24,233 nucleotides of DNA from an uncultured Prosthecobacter sp. (GTDB lineage Bacteria > Verrucomicrobiota > Verrucomicrobiia > Verrucomicrobiales > Verrucomicrobiaceae), in assembly GCA_937941745.1 (NCBI GenBank), contig CALDGV010000005.1, positions 1-24,233 on the forward strand. The letters are read 5' to 3'. The notes under the pieces were generated by a model. It worked only from the letters and a program-made list of their open reading frames with translations. It was not told the origin of the DNA and did not search any database. Below are positions 1 through 8,895 of this stretch, piece after piece. Position 1 is the first letter of the stretch; every line of letters starts with the position of its first letter. Made by a program: the position numbers and the translations under genes.

Positions 1-298
1 GCCCACGATAGCCGGGCACGTTCTTGTCATCGGTCATGTGCCCCACACCGGCCTGATGCGAATAGAGGCCGGTGAGCAGCGAGGCACGTGTGGGGCAGCA
101 TCGCCCGGTGTTGTAGAACTGCGTGAAGCGCAGGCCGTTCTTCGCCAGAGCGTCGAGATTCGGCGTGGGAATCTCTGAGCCATAGCACCCGAGGTCCGCG
201 AAGCCCATGTCATCGACGAGGATGACGACGATGTTGGGCTTGTCTGCGGCATGGATCGCGGAGCAAAGGGCGAAGAGGATGAACAGGAGCTTTTTCAT
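1..298 (-). CDS. Secreted sulfatase, N-terminal part (cut by window edge)
   Basis: The first 99 residues of a sulfatase (alkaline phosphatase superfamily) are visible; the gene continues past the left edge. It opens with a signal peptide (MKKLLFILFALCSAIHAA), so the enzyme should be exported. Next come the PNIVVILVDDMG strand carrying the metal-binding Asp pair (residues 29-30) and the formylglycine motif C-C-P-T-R, with Cys67 as the residue expected to be converted to formylglycine. The family hydrolyses sulfate esters, often on polysaccharides; the substrate cannot be read from this fragment. The ATG lies 2 bp after the stop codon of the upstream sulfatase, so the two are almost certainly cotranscribed. 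Over the visible part the two are close paralogs with the active-site Cys at the same residue number, which suggests tandem duplication. A purine-rich AAAGG sits about 10 bases before the ATG, inside the end of the upstream gene. Confidence 0.9.
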   Translation of the reverse strand, partial: MKKLLFILFALCSAIHAADKPNIVVILVDDMGFADLGCYGSEIPTPNLDALAKNGLRFTQFYNTGRCCPTRASLLTGLYSHQAGVGHMTDDKNVPGYRG

Positions 299-300
299 GA

Positions 301-1932
301 TCACTTGCCTTTGCCTTTTTTCTTTGGGGCACCGTCACGGCGAGGCTCCTCGCCCCAGTCGTTGCGGACATCGCCGATCCACTCATCGACGAAGGTCGTC
401 GCAGCCCAGTCTTCCCATTGGCGGATGAGGTGCTGGCTCATGGCGGGGAATTTCGTGATGATGTCGTGCTGCTCGGTGCGGTCTTCATCGATGTTGTAGA
501 GCTCCCACGGGCCTTTGAACTTCTTCACGAGCTTCCAGGGTCCGGTGCGCACGGCGCGGTTGCCCTCGTGCATCCAGAAGATGGGCTTCACGCGATGCAG
601 CGGTTTGCCCTGGACTGCAGGCATGAGGGAAAGTCCCTCTGCAGGGAGGATCTTGTGTCCTTTGAATTCTGCCGGATACACCGCGCCGGTCACGTCGCAG
701 GCTGTTGCCATGATGTCGATGAGATGCGCGGGCTGGTGCTCCAGCTTGCCATTTCGGTCCGCTGGAATGCCCGCAGGCCAATGCGCGATGAGTGGCGAAC
801 TGATGCCGCCTTCGTGCGTGAAGTGTTTATACCGGCGGAAGGGCGTGTTGTTCAGCGTGGCCCAGGTCATGCCGAGAAAGACGTTGCTGTCCGGGCCGCC
901 GAGCACCTCGCCCTGCGTGATGCCGCGTGGGCCGCCCTCAGCGTTGCCACCGTTGTCGCTCATGAAAAGAATGAGCGTGTTCTCAAGCATGCCCCGCTCC
1001 TTCAGGCCGGCAATCATGCGACCGACGCTTTGATCAATGCAGTCGAGCATGGCTGCGTAGATGGCCATGAGGTGATCGTAGCGGTCCTTGTCCTCCTCGC
1101 TGAGCGAATCCCACGCAGGCACATCCGGCGGGCGCGGGCTGAGCGGCCACTTGGCATCGACGATGCCGAGTTCGATCTGCTTTTTATGCCGGGCCTCGCG
1201 CAGCTTGTCCCAGCCGATCTTGTATTTGCCGCGATACTTCGCGATCACGTCCTGCGGTGCCTTCAGCGGGAAGTGCGGCGCGCCATGGGCGAAGTATTGG
1301 AAGAAGGGCTTTCCGCTCGCTTTGGCATCATCGAGGAATTTCAGCGCCCAGTCGGTGAACATGAAGGTGGAATACCATTCGCCGCTGCCGACCTCCGGCG
1401 AATCGGCAGCCACCTTGCGTCCATCAAGATAAACCCATTTGCAGGCATCCTTGCTGCGCTCCTTCGGGAAATAGAGCTCGCCGAATTGCGTGGTCGCGGT
1501 GCGCTGAAAGCCACGTTCCCATGGCGGTGTGCCGTTTTGCTGCCCCAGGTGCCATTTGCCGACGATGGAGGTGTGGTAGCCCGCCGCGCCAAGCACCTCC
1601 GCCATCGTCACACAACGCTCATGCAGCCTGCCGAAGGTGCCATTCGACCGTGGGTCCACCAGGCCATCAAGAAACCCCATCCCGGCCTGGTGCGGATAAA
1701 GCCCGGTCATCAGTGAGGCACGCGTCGTGCTGCACCGTGCGGTGTTGTAAAACTGCGTGAAGCGCACGCCACCTGCCGCCAGTGCATCGAGGTTCGGCGT
1801 CGGGATCTCACTGCCATAGCAGCCGATGTCCGAGAAGCCCATGTCATCGACGAGGATGACGAGGATGTTGGGCCTGTCAGCGCCAAGGGCGAGGCTGGTT
1901 AGGAGACAGAGGCAGGCGAGAAGCGTTTTCAT
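301..1932 (-). CDS. Secreted arylsulfatase-like sulfatase with unusual C-S-T-T-R active site
   Basis: A 543-residue sulfatase of normal family length. The frame stays open upstream, but the ATG at 1932 is chosen because it begins a clear signal peptide (MKTLLACLCLLTSLALGA). Family features: metal-binding Asp29/Asp30, KWHLG, GAPHFP, a FMSDNGGNAEGG metal loop and a HEGG segment. These fit an AtsA-like arylsulfatase. The formylglycine motif reads C67-S-T-T-R71, where the family normally has C-x-P/A-x-R; the tandem paralog downstream keeps the proline. Whether this Cys is modified is therefore open. The protein ends in a lysine-rich tail (PKKKGKGK). It is the first gene of a two-gene sulfatase unit, divergent from a third sulfatase across 82 bp. 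No sulfatase-maturing enzyme lies in the window. Substrate unknown. Confidence 0.92.
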   Translation of the reverse strand: MKTLLACLCLLTSLALGADRPNILVILVDDMGFSDIGCYGSEIPTPNLDALAAGGVRFTQFYNTARCSTTRASLMTGLYPHQAGMGFLDGLVDPRSNGTFGRLHERCVTMAEVLGAAGYHTSIVGKWHLGQQNGTPPWERGFQRTATTQFGELYFPKERSKDACKWVYLDGRKVAADSPEVGSGEWYSTFMFTDWALKFLDDAKASGKPFFQYFAHGAPHFPLKAPQDVIAKYRGKYKIGWDKLREARHKKQIELGIVDAKWPLSPRPPDVPAWDSLSEEDKDRYDHLMAIYAAMLDCIDQSVGRMIAGLKERGMLENTLILFMSDNGGNAEGGPRGITQGEVLGGPDSNVFLGMTWATLNNTPFRRYKHFTHEGGISSPLIAHWPAGIPADRNGKLEHQPAHLIDIMATACDVTGAVYPAEFKGHKILPAEGLSLMPAVQGKPLHRVKPIFWMHEGNRAVRTGPWKLVKKFKGPWELYNIDEDRTEQHDIITKFPAMSQHLIRQWEDWAATTFVDEWIGDVRNDWGEEPRRDGAPKKKGKGK

Positions 1933-2014
1933 GGTGGGTGCCTGGATGGAGACGATTTTCAGAGGATGAACTTTCCCCGCAATGCCACCTGCGCCTATCT
2001 CGTTTCCACCCGCC

Positions 2015-3538
2015 ATGATTCGTCCCATAGTCGCGCTCCTCCTGCTTTCTGCCTTCAGCCCGCTCCTTTCGGCGGAGAAGCCCAACATCATCGTCATCAT
2101 GGCGGACGACCTTGGCTACGGGGATCTCGGCTGCTACGGAGCCACAGCGGTGAAGACGCCGAACATCGACAAGCTGGCCTCGGAGGGCGTGCGCTTCACC
2201 AGCGGCTACTGCAGCGCCTCCACCTGCACGCCGACGCGCTTTTCCTTCCTTACCGGAACCTACGCTTTCCGCCAAAAAGGCACCGGGGTCGCTCCGCCGA
2301 ACGGCCCGGCCCTGATCAAGCCGGGCACCGAGACCATCGCTTCCGTCTTGAAAAAAGCGGGCTATGCCACGGCGGTGATCGGCAAGTGGCACCTGGGCCT
2401 TGGCGACCCCAAACCTGACTGGAATGGCGAACTGAAGCCCGGGCCGCTCGAAATCGGCTTCGATCACTGCCACCTGCTGCCGACGACCAACGACCGGGTG
2501 CCGCAGGTCTATGTGCATGACCACCGTGTGCTGAACCTGGATCCGAAGGACCCGCTGTGGGTGGGCGACAAGGCGCCGGATGAAAATCATCCCACTGGCA
2601 TCACGCGCCGCGACACGCTGCGGATGAACTGGACGCACGGCCACAACAACACCATCCACAACGGCATCGGCCGCATTGGCTTCTACACCGGCGGGCACGC
2701 GGCGCGTTTCCGTGACGAGGATCTGGGGGATGAATGGGTCAAGCGCAGCAACACCTGGATCGAGGCGCACAAGGACCAGCCGTTTTTCCTTTTCTTCGCC
2801 AGCCACGACATCCATGTGCCGCGCATGCCGCATGAGCGCTTTCAGGGCAAAACGCCGCTCGGTTTCCGTGGCGACTGCATCGTGGAGTTCGACTGGTGCG
2901 TGGGCGAGATCATGAAGACGCTCGACCGGCTCAAATTGGCGGAAAATACACTGATCGTGCTCTGCTCCGACAACGGTCCGGTGCTCGATGACGGCTACGT
3001 GGACGGCGCGGTGGAGAAACTGGGCTCGCACGAACCTGCTGGACCCTTCAGCGGTGGCAAATACAGCGTGCTCGAAGGGGGAACGCGGACCCCCTTCATC
3101 ACGCGCTGGCCGGGCCGCATCAAGCCGGGCGTCTCGGATGAGGTCGTGTGCACCGTCGATCTCGCGGCGAGCTTTGCCGCCCTCAGTAATGCCGGTTTGC
3201 CGGAAAATGCCTGCCTCGACAGCCTGAACGTGTTGCCCGCCCTGCTCGGCGAGCCTGGGTCGAAGGGCCGTGATCACCTGCTCCAGCAGGACAACAACGG
3301 TGTGAACTTCGGCCTGCGCATCGGCGAGTGGAAGCTGGTCCGCTCGAAGCCGCAGGGCAAATCCAAGGCAGTGGTCACGAAAAAACCGCGCGTGGAGAGC
3401 GGTGGCCTGCACCGCCTGTATCATCTCCCGGATGATCCGGCGGAGTTGAAGGACGTCAGCGCCCAGAATCCGGAGAAGACACAGGAAATGATCGCCAGGA
3501 TGGATGCGATCATCGCGGCTGGGCGCACCAGGAAGTGA
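2015..3538 (+). CDS. Secreted sulfatase (canonical C-T-P-T-R motif)
   Basis: A 507-residue sulfatase, complete. I place the start at the ATG at 2015, which begins a signal peptide (MIRPIVALLLLSAFSPLLSA), rather than at the in-frame ATG at 1982. Residues 24-35 form PNIIVIMADDLG with the metal-binding Asp pair. Cys71 lies in a canonical C-T-P-T-R formylglycine motif. Further on are KWHLG, a SHDIHVP segment and the second metal loop CSDNGPV. This subfamily differs from the two tandem sulfatases on the other strand: the region around the active site reads SGYCSASTCTPTR instead of FYNT(A/G)RC. The divergent arrangement with the other two sulfatases suggests a shared polysaccharide-desulfation locus. 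No glycoside hydrolase is in view to name the substrate. No Shine-Dalgarno; CCACCCGCC directly precedes the ATG. Confidence 0.93.
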   Translation: MIRPIVALLLLSAFSPLLSAEKPNIIVIMADDLGYGDLGCYGATAVKTPNIDKLASEGVRFTSGYCSASTCTPTRFSFLTGTYAFRQKGTGVAPPNGPALIKPGTETIASVLKKAGYATAVIGKWHLGLGDPKPDWNGELKPGPLEIGFDHCHLLPTTNDRVPQVYVHDHRVLNLDPKDPLWVGDKAPDENHPTGITRRDTLRMNWTHGHNNTIHNGIGRIGFYTGGHAARFRDEDLGDEWVKRSNTWIEAHKDQPFFLFFASHDIHVPRMPHERFQGKTPLGFRGDCIVEFDWCVGEIMKTLDRLKLAENTLIVLCSDNGPVLDDGYVDGAVEKLGSHEPAGPFSGGKYSVLEGGTRTPFITRWPGRIKPGVSDEVVCTVDLAASFAALSNAGLPENACLDSLNVLPALLGEPGSKGRDHLLQQDNNGVNFGLRIGEWKLVRSKPQGKSKAVVTKKPRVESGGLHRLYHLPDDPAELKDVSAQNPEKTQEMIARMDAIIAAGRTRK

Positions 3539-3547
3539 CGAGCCTTT

Positions 3548-3961
3548 TTAGCCGTTCCAGACGAAGGTCACAGGCTTGTCGATGTCCGGATGCACGCTGT
3601 GGTGCACGGGGCAGCCGAGAGCCGTGGCCTCCAGTACCTTGCGGTCAGGATGATCCGCCGGCAGGGGAATGGTGATGGTCACAGGCAGACGCACGATGCG
3701 GCGTGGCGAATCCTCGCTCATGTGCTTTTCCACGCTGACTTTCATGCCTGGAAGGTCGTAGCCCTTCTGGTTTGCCTTGATGCCGATGACCGTGGCCATG
3801 CAGGCGGCCAGCGCCGTTGCCACGAGGTCGGTGGGAGAAAAGGATTCGCCCTTGCCGTGGTTGTCCACGGGGGCGTCGGTGATGAACTGGTTCTTCGATG
3901 GGCCGTGAGTGGCTTCGCAACGGAGTCCGCCAAGGTAATCAATGGAAATGGAAACTGCCAT
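3548..3961 (-). CDS. OsmC/Ohr-family protein
   Basis: A 137-residue protein with the OsmC fold signature. The segment FSPTDLVATALAACMATV carries the first conserved Cys (54), and ATALGCPVHHSV carries the second (Cys117). In characterised OsmC/Ohr proteins this pair reduces organic hydroperoxides in the cytoplasm using thiol reductants. The sequence looks closer to the general OsmC/YhfA-like branch than to Ohr, so the peroxide substrate is not certain. It is complete, with no signal peptide. It ends 9 bp from the end of the convergent sulfatase gene. Unusually for this window, the start has a good Shine-Dalgarno (AAGAGG, 5 bases before the ATG). It lies downstream of recQ on the same strand, but an 80-bp gap makes cotranscription uncertain. 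Confidence 0.9.
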   Translation of the reverse strand: MAVSISIDYLGGLRCEATHGPSKNQFITDAPVDNHGKGESFSPTDLVATALAACMATVIGIKANQKGYDLPGMKVSVEKHMSEDSPRRIVRLPVTITIPLPADHPDRKVLEATALGCPVHHSVHPDIDKPVTFVWNG

Positions 3962-4041
3962 GCGTGCCTCTTAACAGCCGGATGAAAATCAGGACAAGGT
4001 GATTTTATCCGCGCTGGAGGCCCTGCCCTCAGGGCCAAACT

Positions 4042-6207
4042 TCAGCCGTGCTTCTGAATGATGCGGATGAAGTCGGCGAGGTAGGCACCAGCCTTCTTTT
4101 CGCCCACACCGCGGATTTTCATGCCATCCGCCAGGGTGCGAGGTTTCAGCCGGGTGAGGAACTCCAGCGTCTGATTGCTGAAGATGAGGTAGGCTGGCAC
4201 GCCCTCCGACTGCGCGAGCAGGTTGCGGTGCTTCTTCAGCTTCTCAAAGAGGGTGTCATCGAAGCCCAGCTCATTGGTGCTGATTTCGGGGACTGGCAGC
4301 TTGGCGCCGGGCTTGAGAGGCGACTCCGCCTTCGGTGCTGTGTTCGGCCACAGCATCTTCACATTGGAGCCTGTGCGCATGATTTCAGCCCCTTTGGCGG
4401 TCAGGGTGACCAGGGGATACTCGCCGGTGCTGGTGGCGATCAGGCCCTCTCGTTCCATCTCGGCAAAAAGCGGGTGCAGCGCCTGGGTGCCCAGGTGCTT
4501 GAGCAGGCCATAGGTGCTGAGCTGATCCAGTCCGGCATCGACGACCTCCTTGGACTTGCTGCCAACCAGCATCTGAATGATGCGTCCCCTGCCAAAGCGG
4601 CCTTCCCAAGTGCCATCGCCATGCTTGGTGGACATGCGGGCGATGCCACTCAGGACTTGGCGGAGCATCGTCACATCGTCTGCAGAGCCTTCTCTTGGGA
4701 CCTGAACACCTTGACGGCGGCAGACATCGCAGGTGCCGCAGGGCTGGCTTTCGCTTTCTCCAAAGTAGGCCAGGATCTGCTGCTGGCGGCAGCGCTGCTC
4801 ATCATAGCAGAGGTCGATCATGGCCTTGAGCTTGGCGCGGTCGCGGCGCTCCTTTTCGCGGATCGCAGCGGCATCGAGCTGGAGGTCGCGCGTCAGCACC
4901 CCAGGCTGCAGCAGCCGGGTGCCGCGGATGCGCTTGCCGGGGATGTCATAGCGGTCGATGTAGCCGGCACGGGCAAGATGGCTGAGCGAGGAACTGACCG
5001 CCATGCTGTTCTTCAAGCCCGCATAGTCAGTCAGGTCTTCGATGCTGGCCTCGACCTCGTGCTGGGCGTTCGCCCAGTTCAGCAGCGCCTGGTAGATGCT
5101 CTGGATGACGTCCACGCCAGGATTGGCGCCATCGAGGAAGAACTCCTGCGTTCTGGTATCCGCAAAGTTGAAGAAAAGTTCGCAGTGGGATGGCTCACCG
5201 TCACGGCCGGCGCGGCCTGCCTCCTGGTAGTAGGCCTCGATGCTGCCTGGAACATCAAAATGAACGACGAAGCGCACGTCGGCCCGGTCAATGCCCATGC
5301 CGAAGGCATTGGTCGCTACGGCAATATCGTACTTTTTGCTGATGAACTGATTCTGCCGGTCCTCCCGCTGCTTGTCATCCAGACCACCGTGGTACTCGAT
5401 GGCTCGAATGCCCAGGTCCTTCAGCGCCTCACCGACTTCTTCCACCTTCTTGCGGGTCGCGCAGTAGATGATGCCCTTTTTGTGGTCGCGGATGATCTGT
5501 TTGAGCCTCGCATACTTGTCGTCTCCCTTCTTCGTGTGGAGCACGTTGAGGCTCAGATTGGGCCTCTGAAAGCCGCGGATGGTGACGAAGGGGTCACGAA
5601 GGTCCAGCACCTTCAAAATGTCCGCCCTGACTTCGGTCGTGGCAGTGGCCGTGAGGGCCACGACCTGCGGTCTGCCAAGAGCTTCTAAGGCCTCGCCAAG
5701 GCGGAAGTAGTCCGGCCTGAAATCATGCCCCCACTGCGAGAGGCAGTGCGCCTCATCCACGGCGAAGAGGGCGATCTCCACCTGCCTCATCGTGTTGGTG
5801 AACATGCGGCTGCGGAAACGTTCCGGAGCCACATACACGAGCTTGTATTCGCTCCGTCGCAGGGCGGCGATGCGTTCCTGCTGCTCTGCGAGGGTCAGGG
5901 TGCTGTTGATGACCGTGGCCGGAATGCCGCGTCGTTCCAGGGCGTCCACCTGGTCCTTCATCAGGGCGATGAGTGGGCTGACGACGACCGTCACGCCGTC
6001 CATCACCATGGCGGGAAGCTGATAGCACAGGCTCTTGCCGCCGCCGGTGGGCATGATGACCAGCGTGTCCCGCCCGCCAAGGATGTTGGCCATCACCTGC
6101 TCCTGACCATCGAGGAACTCCCGGAAGCCAAAGTACTTCCGCAGCGCCTCACGGGCATCGTGAATCGGTGTGGAGGTGGCGCTGAGGGGATCGGGATCGG
6201 TTTCCAA
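4042..6207 (-). CDS. recQ: ATP-dependent DNA helicase RecQ
   Basis: A 721-residue RecQ, a 3'-5' DNA helicase of recombination and replication-fork repair. Visible motifs: Walker A PTGGGKS (residues 53-59), DEAH (151-154) followed by [18 protein letters not shown], and motif [12 protein letters not shown] (about 329-337). A zinc site follows with Cys473, Cys490, Cys493 and Cys496 (spacing as in E. coli RecQ), then a winged-helix region and a C-terminal HRDC domain ending in a helix-hairpin-like [15 protein letters not shown]. About 110 residues separate motif VI from the zinc helix, against roughly 35 in E. coli; the extra part looks like an added small helical or winged-helix module. The start is TTG: an in-frame TGA lies two codons upstream and no ATG or GTG precedes the helicase domain. 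No Shine-Dalgarno is visible. Confidence 0.95.
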   Translation of the reverse strand: METDPDPLSATSTPIHDAREALRKYFGFREFLDGQEQVMANILGGRDTLVIMPTGGGKSLCYQLPAMVMDGVTVVVSPLIALMKDQVDALERRGIPATVINSTLTLAEQQERIAALRRSEYKLVYVAPERFRSRMFTNTMRQVEIALFAVDEAHCLSQWGHDFRPDYFRLGEALEALGRPQVVALTATATTEVRADILKVLDLRDPFVTIRGFQRPNLSLNVLHTKKGDDKYARLKQIIRDHKKGIIYCATRKKVEEVGEALKDLGIRAIEYHGGLDDKQREDRQNQFISKKYDIAVATNAFGMGIDRADVRFVVHFDVPGSIEAYYQEAGRAGRDGEPSHCELFFNFADTRTQEFFLDGANPGVDVIQSIYQALLNWANAQHEVEASIEDLTDYAGLKNSMAVSSSLSHLARAGYIDRYDIPGKRIRGTRLLQPGVLTRDLQLDAAAIREKERRDRAKLKAMIDLCYDEQRCRQQQILAYFGESESQPCGTCDVCRRQGVQVPREGSADDVTMLRQVLSGIARMSTKHGDGTWEGRFGRGRIIQMLVGSKSKEVVDAGLDQLSTYGLLKHLGTQALHPLFAEMEREGLIATSTGEYPLVTLTAKGAEIMRTGSNVKMLWPNTAPKAESPLKPGAKLPVPEISTNELGFDDTLFEKLKKHRNLLAQSEGVPAYLIFSNQTLEFLTRLKPRTLADGMKIRGVGEKKAGAYLADFIRIIQKHG

Positions 6208-6279
6208 GAGTGTTCACTTGATGCGTGGCAACCTGCGGCGGTGCAAGTGGCGTCTGTGTGCTATGTCTTGGTTCTTCTC

Positions 6280-7146
6280 ATGATCCGCACTGCTCCGCTG
6301 CTCTTCGGCCTGATACTTTGTCACGCACCGGCATGGGCCCAATCGGCCTCCCAGGGTTCGCTCGCCTGGGTCAGCAGCCTGAGCAAGGGGCCTCCGGGGC
6401 TCTTCACGCCACTGGCGCCCTGCCGGGTGGCCTTTGACCTGAGCTGGAACAACCTGATTTCAGCGGGGTCTGCCAAGGTGACCGTACAGGAGTCAGGAGC
6501 CTATCAGGTGGCCCGTGCGGAGGCTGCCACTACGGGCTTTGCCCGCTCGCTGTGGAGCTACGACTGCACGATGACCTCGGTCATGGAGCGGGGGCCGCTG
6601 CGGGCCGTGCACATGGAGCATTCGGAAACGGATGTGCGGGAGACGGCCGCCTACTGGGTGCAGTTTGGCAGCAGCCAGGTCCGCACCCTCACCAAGCTGA
6701 CACCCAAGTCAGGCGATGCCAGCAGCAGCACTTCAATCTGCCCTTACGGACCTGTGGATGACCTGCAGTCGGCGATTTTGTATGTGCGTAGCCATCCTCT
6801 GAAGACTGGCGACCAGATCACGCGCGTGGTGCAGCCTTTTGACCGGCCCTATCTGACCACCTTCAAGGTCATCGCCAGGGAACGTCGAAAGGTTGAAGGG
6901 GTCACATATCCGACGATCAAGATGGATGTGAAGATCCGGAAGCTGGATCGTCGCACGCTGACGTTGGGCAGCTTCAAAAAGGTGAAGACCGCCACAATCT
7001 GGATCAGCGATGATGCCTGGCGGCTGCCCGTCGAAATGCATGCCGACATCTCTGTGGGCTTCATTTCCGCCACGTTGACAAGCCGTGAGTGGTTGACGGG
7101 TGCCAGCTCGACAACCCACCTGCCACCGAGCTTCACCAGTCCCTGA
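6280..7146 (+). CDS. Secreted DUF3108-type protein
   Basis: A 288-residue protein with a signal peptide (MIRTAPLLFGLILCHAPAWA), so it is probably periplasmic or outer-membrane associated. The body is beta-rich and resembles the DUF3108 family: an early FDLSWNNLISAGSAKV strand, a central GDQITRVV segment and a late WISDDAWRLPVEMHADISVG strand, typical of these putative beta-barrel or lipocalin-like proteins. The molecular function of the family is not established. The ATG at 6280 is preferred; the frame is open far upstream, but that part is antisense to recQ. It is divergent from recQ with 72 bp between the two starts. Its 3' end lies 19 bp before a hairpin terminator that serves the opposite strand. 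Family assignment is moderate; presence of a real exported protein is firm. Confidence 0.82.
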   Translation: MIRTAPLLFGLILCHAPAWAQSASQGSLAWVSSLSKGPPGLFTPLAPCRVAFDLSWNNLISAGSAKVTVQESGAYQVARAEAATTGFARSLWSYDCTMTSVMERGPLRAVHMEHSETDVRETAAYWVQFGSSQVRTLTKLTPKSGDASSSTSICPYGPVDDLQSAILYVRSHPLKTGDQITRVVQPFDRPYLTTFKVIARERRKVEGVTYPTIKMDVKIRKLDRRTLTLGSFKKVKTATIWISDDAWRLPVEMHADISVGFISATLTSREWLTGASSTTHLPPSFTSP

Positions 7147-7165
7147 AAGAAGGTGATTGGGGTAC

Positions 7166-7198
7166 AAAAAAGGCCGGGGCGCTCATGCGCCCCGGCCT
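7166..7198 (-). terminator. Rho-independent terminator of the first ammonium transporter gene
   Basis: A perfect 12-bp GC-rich stem (7171-7182 with 7187-7198) and a 4-base loop. On the minus strand it is followed by a run of six T. It lies 27 bp after the stop codon of the transporter gene ending at 7226. On the plus strand there is no T-run, so it is not an obvious terminator for the DUF3108 gene. Confidence 0.88.
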
Positions 7199-7225
7199 GT
7201 GGTCCAGGTCTTGCCTGGAATTGAA

Positions 7226-8701
7226 TTAGTGCTCGTAGCCCGATTCGCCGTGTTCGGCGAGGTCGAGTCCGGTAGACTCCACTTCTTCGGTCGGACGGAG
7301 GCCGACGATCAGCTTCACCACGATGGTGATGACCAATGTTGCAACCACGCTCCAGACGATGGTGAGGGCGACGGCCTTGAACTGATTCATGACGAGACCT
7401 TCCTTCAATCCAGCGATGATGGAGTTGGCCTTCTCATCAGCAAACACACCGGTCAGGATGGCACCCAGGGTGCCGCCCACGCCATGCACGCCGAAGGTGT
7501 CGAGGGCGTCATCATAGCCCAGGATCTTCTTGAGGTAGGCCACGGCAAGGAAGGGAACGACGCCAGCGAGGGCACCGATGATCACCGAAGAGGTGGCGGT
7601 GACGAAGCCTGCGCCAGGAGTGATGACCACCAGACCAGCCACGATGCCCGAGCAGAAGCCCAGGACGGAAGGCTTGCCGCGAAGCACCCATTCCAGAACG
7701 GCCCAGACGAAGCCAGCGGTCGCAGCAGCGAGCGTGGTGGTCATGAAGGCGTTGGCAGCGATGCCGTCAGCACCCAGCGCAGAGCCGGCATTGAAGCCAT
7801 ACCAGCCGACCCAGAGCATGCCGGTGCCGATGGCGCAGAGCACCATGCTGTGAGGAGCCATGGAATCCTTGCCGTAGCCCTTGCGCTTGCCGAGCAGAAG
7901 GCAGAGGACGAGCGCGGACCAGCCTGAGGTCATGTGAACCACGGTGCCGCCAGCGAAATCGATGGCCTTGATGCCTGCATCAGGATTCAGCGGGCCGCAC
8001 ATGAAGCCCGTTGTGCTCCAGACCATGTGGGCGAAGGGGAAGTAAACCACGAACATCCAGATGCCCACGAAGAGGAGCACGGAGATGAACTTCATGCGCT
8101 CAGCGATGGCACCAATGATGAGCGCCGGGGTGATGATCGCGAAGGTCAGCTGGAACATGCACCACATGGCATCGCTGATCCAGTAGTAGCCTGCGCCTGA
8201 AGCGTAGGGCGAGACTCCATCGAGAAACTTGTAGGCGAAGTCACCAATGAAGGCATTGCCAGCTCCAAAGGAAAGGCTGTAGCCACAGGCCCACCAGAGG
8301 ATGGTGACCAGACCGGCAATGCCCATGCACTGGGCGATCACGGAAAGAACATTCTTTCTGCGGACCAGACCACCGTAGAACAGGAAGAGGCCGGGAAGCG
8401 TCATGAAAAGCACCAGGGCCGTGCTAGTCATCTGCCAGGCATTGTGGCCTGGGCCAGGACCGGCGATGTTCGATTTCCAGGTCACATCACCATCTTTTCC
8501 CGCCTGACCATTGGTGACATATTTTTCCAGGTCGAGGATGCGCTGCTCAAGTGTGGGAGCAGCGGGCTCGGCAGGAGCGGCAGCAGGAGCTGGCGCCGCA
8601 GGTGCGGCGGCATCCTGAGCGGAGAGGGAGCCAGTGGTGAATGCGAGGGCGGCCAGGACACCGCACGAGAATGTGCGCCAGGGAAGCATGGGAAGCGTCA
8701 T
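7226..8701 (-). CDS. amt: Ammonium transporter (Amt family), copy 1
   Basis: A 491-residue inner-membrane ammonium channel. The start at 8701 gives a signal-peptide-like segment (to about residue 28, ending SLSAQ), then an Ala/Pro-rich linker (about 30-50), then an Amt core of about eleven membrane segments. Family features: FYGGLVRRKN, the Amt signature DFAGGTVVHMTSGW with the first pore His (256), and FGVHGVGG with the second pore His (406). The tail GLDLAEHGESGYEH is the C-terminal region that in AmtB contacts PII proteins. No glnB/glnK lies in the window. An in-frame ATG four codons later (8689) is an alternative start. A sigma-54 promoter match lies about 80 bp upstream and a hairpin terminator follows, so the gene looks monocistronic and nitrogen-regulated. 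It is paralogous to the next transporter gene but not closely similar. Confidence 0.95.
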   Translation of the reverse strand: MTLPMLPWRTFSCGVLAALAFTTGSLSAQDAAAPAAPAPAAAPAEPAAPTLEQRILDLEKYVTNGQAGKDGDVTWKSNIAGPGPGHNAWQMTSTALVLFMTLPGLFLFYGGLVRRKNVLSVIAQCMGIAGLVTILWWACGYSLSFGAGNAFIGDFAYKFLDGVSPYASGAGYYWISDAMWCMFQLTFAIITPALIIGAIAERMKFISVLLFVGIWMFVVYFPFAHMVWSTTGFMCGPLNPDAGIKAIDFAGGTVVHMTSGWSALVLCLLLGKRKGYGKDSMAPHSMVLCAIGTGMLWVGWYGFNAGSALGADGIAANAFMTTTLAAATAGFVWAVLEWVLRGKPSVLGFCSGIVAGLVVITPGAGFVTATSSVIIGALAGVVPFLAVAYLKKILGYDDALDTFGVHGVGGTLGAILTGVFADEKANSIIAGLKEGLVMNQFKAVALTIVWSVVATLVITIVVKLIVGLRPTEEVESTGLDLAEHGESGYEH

Positions 8702-8778
8702 AGATGAGAGGTTGGTGGGTTGGAGGGGGTTGAAAGACCCGGTCACTTGACCGGTTTTCGAACTCGTTAGAAAAGCTA

Positions 8779-8795
8779 AGCAGGCGGCGTGCCAA
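8779..8795 (-). promoter_or_regulatory. Probable sigma-54 (-24/-12) promoter of amt copy 1
   Basis: The minus strand reads TTGGCACGCCGCCTGCT. This matches the RpoN consensus TGGCACG-N4-TTGC(A/T) at all positions but the first of the -12 box (C for T), and keeps the invariant GG and GC at the right spacing. It lies about 78 bp before the ATG at 8701. The corresponding site of the second transporter gene is nearly the same and both continue with TTAG. A 6-bp inverted repeat (CCGGTC/GACCGG, 8739-8744 and 8749-8754) lies in the predicted leader. I see no convincing NtrC-type enhancer palindrome upstream. Confidence 0.78.
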
Positions 8796-8830
8796 GTTTT
8801 GGAGGCAGCTCTTTCCTGAGTTTGCCGCAC

Positions 8831-8871
8831 CAAACAAAACTCCCCGGTTTCATCAAGAAACCGGGGAGTTT
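8831..8871 (-). terminator. Rho-independent terminator of the second ammonium transporter gene
   Basis: A perfect 14-bp stem (8837-8850 with 8858-8871) with a 7-base loop. On the minus strand it runs into TTTTGTTTG. It begins 25 bp after the stop codon of the transporter ending at 8896 and lies just upstream of the sigma-54 site of copy 1, so it insulates the two units from each other. Confidence 0.88.
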
Positions 8872-8895
8872 GAAGGAGGTGTTGAAACTGCCGAA

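Noticed and set aside
418..1716. 432-codon open frame on the plus strand
   Set aside because: It is antisense to the sulfatase at 301-1932 and shows no family motif.
1877..3424. 515-codon open frame on the minus strand
   Set aside because: It is antisense to the complete sulfatase at 2015-3538, has no recognisable domain, and is a GC-rich shadow frame.
4048..5688. 546-codon open frame on the plus strand
   Set aside because: It is antisense to recQ, whose helicase motifs are complete.
7171..7198. Bidirectional terminator also serving the DUF3108 gene
   Set aside because: The plus strand has no T-run after the stem, so only the minus-strand role is supported.
7157..7927. 256-codon plus-strand frame starting near the terminator, and similar His/Asp-rich frames at 8899-9360 and 9508-10254
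   Set aside because: They are antisense to the two amt genes; the His/Asp richness comes from the complement of hydrophobic codons.
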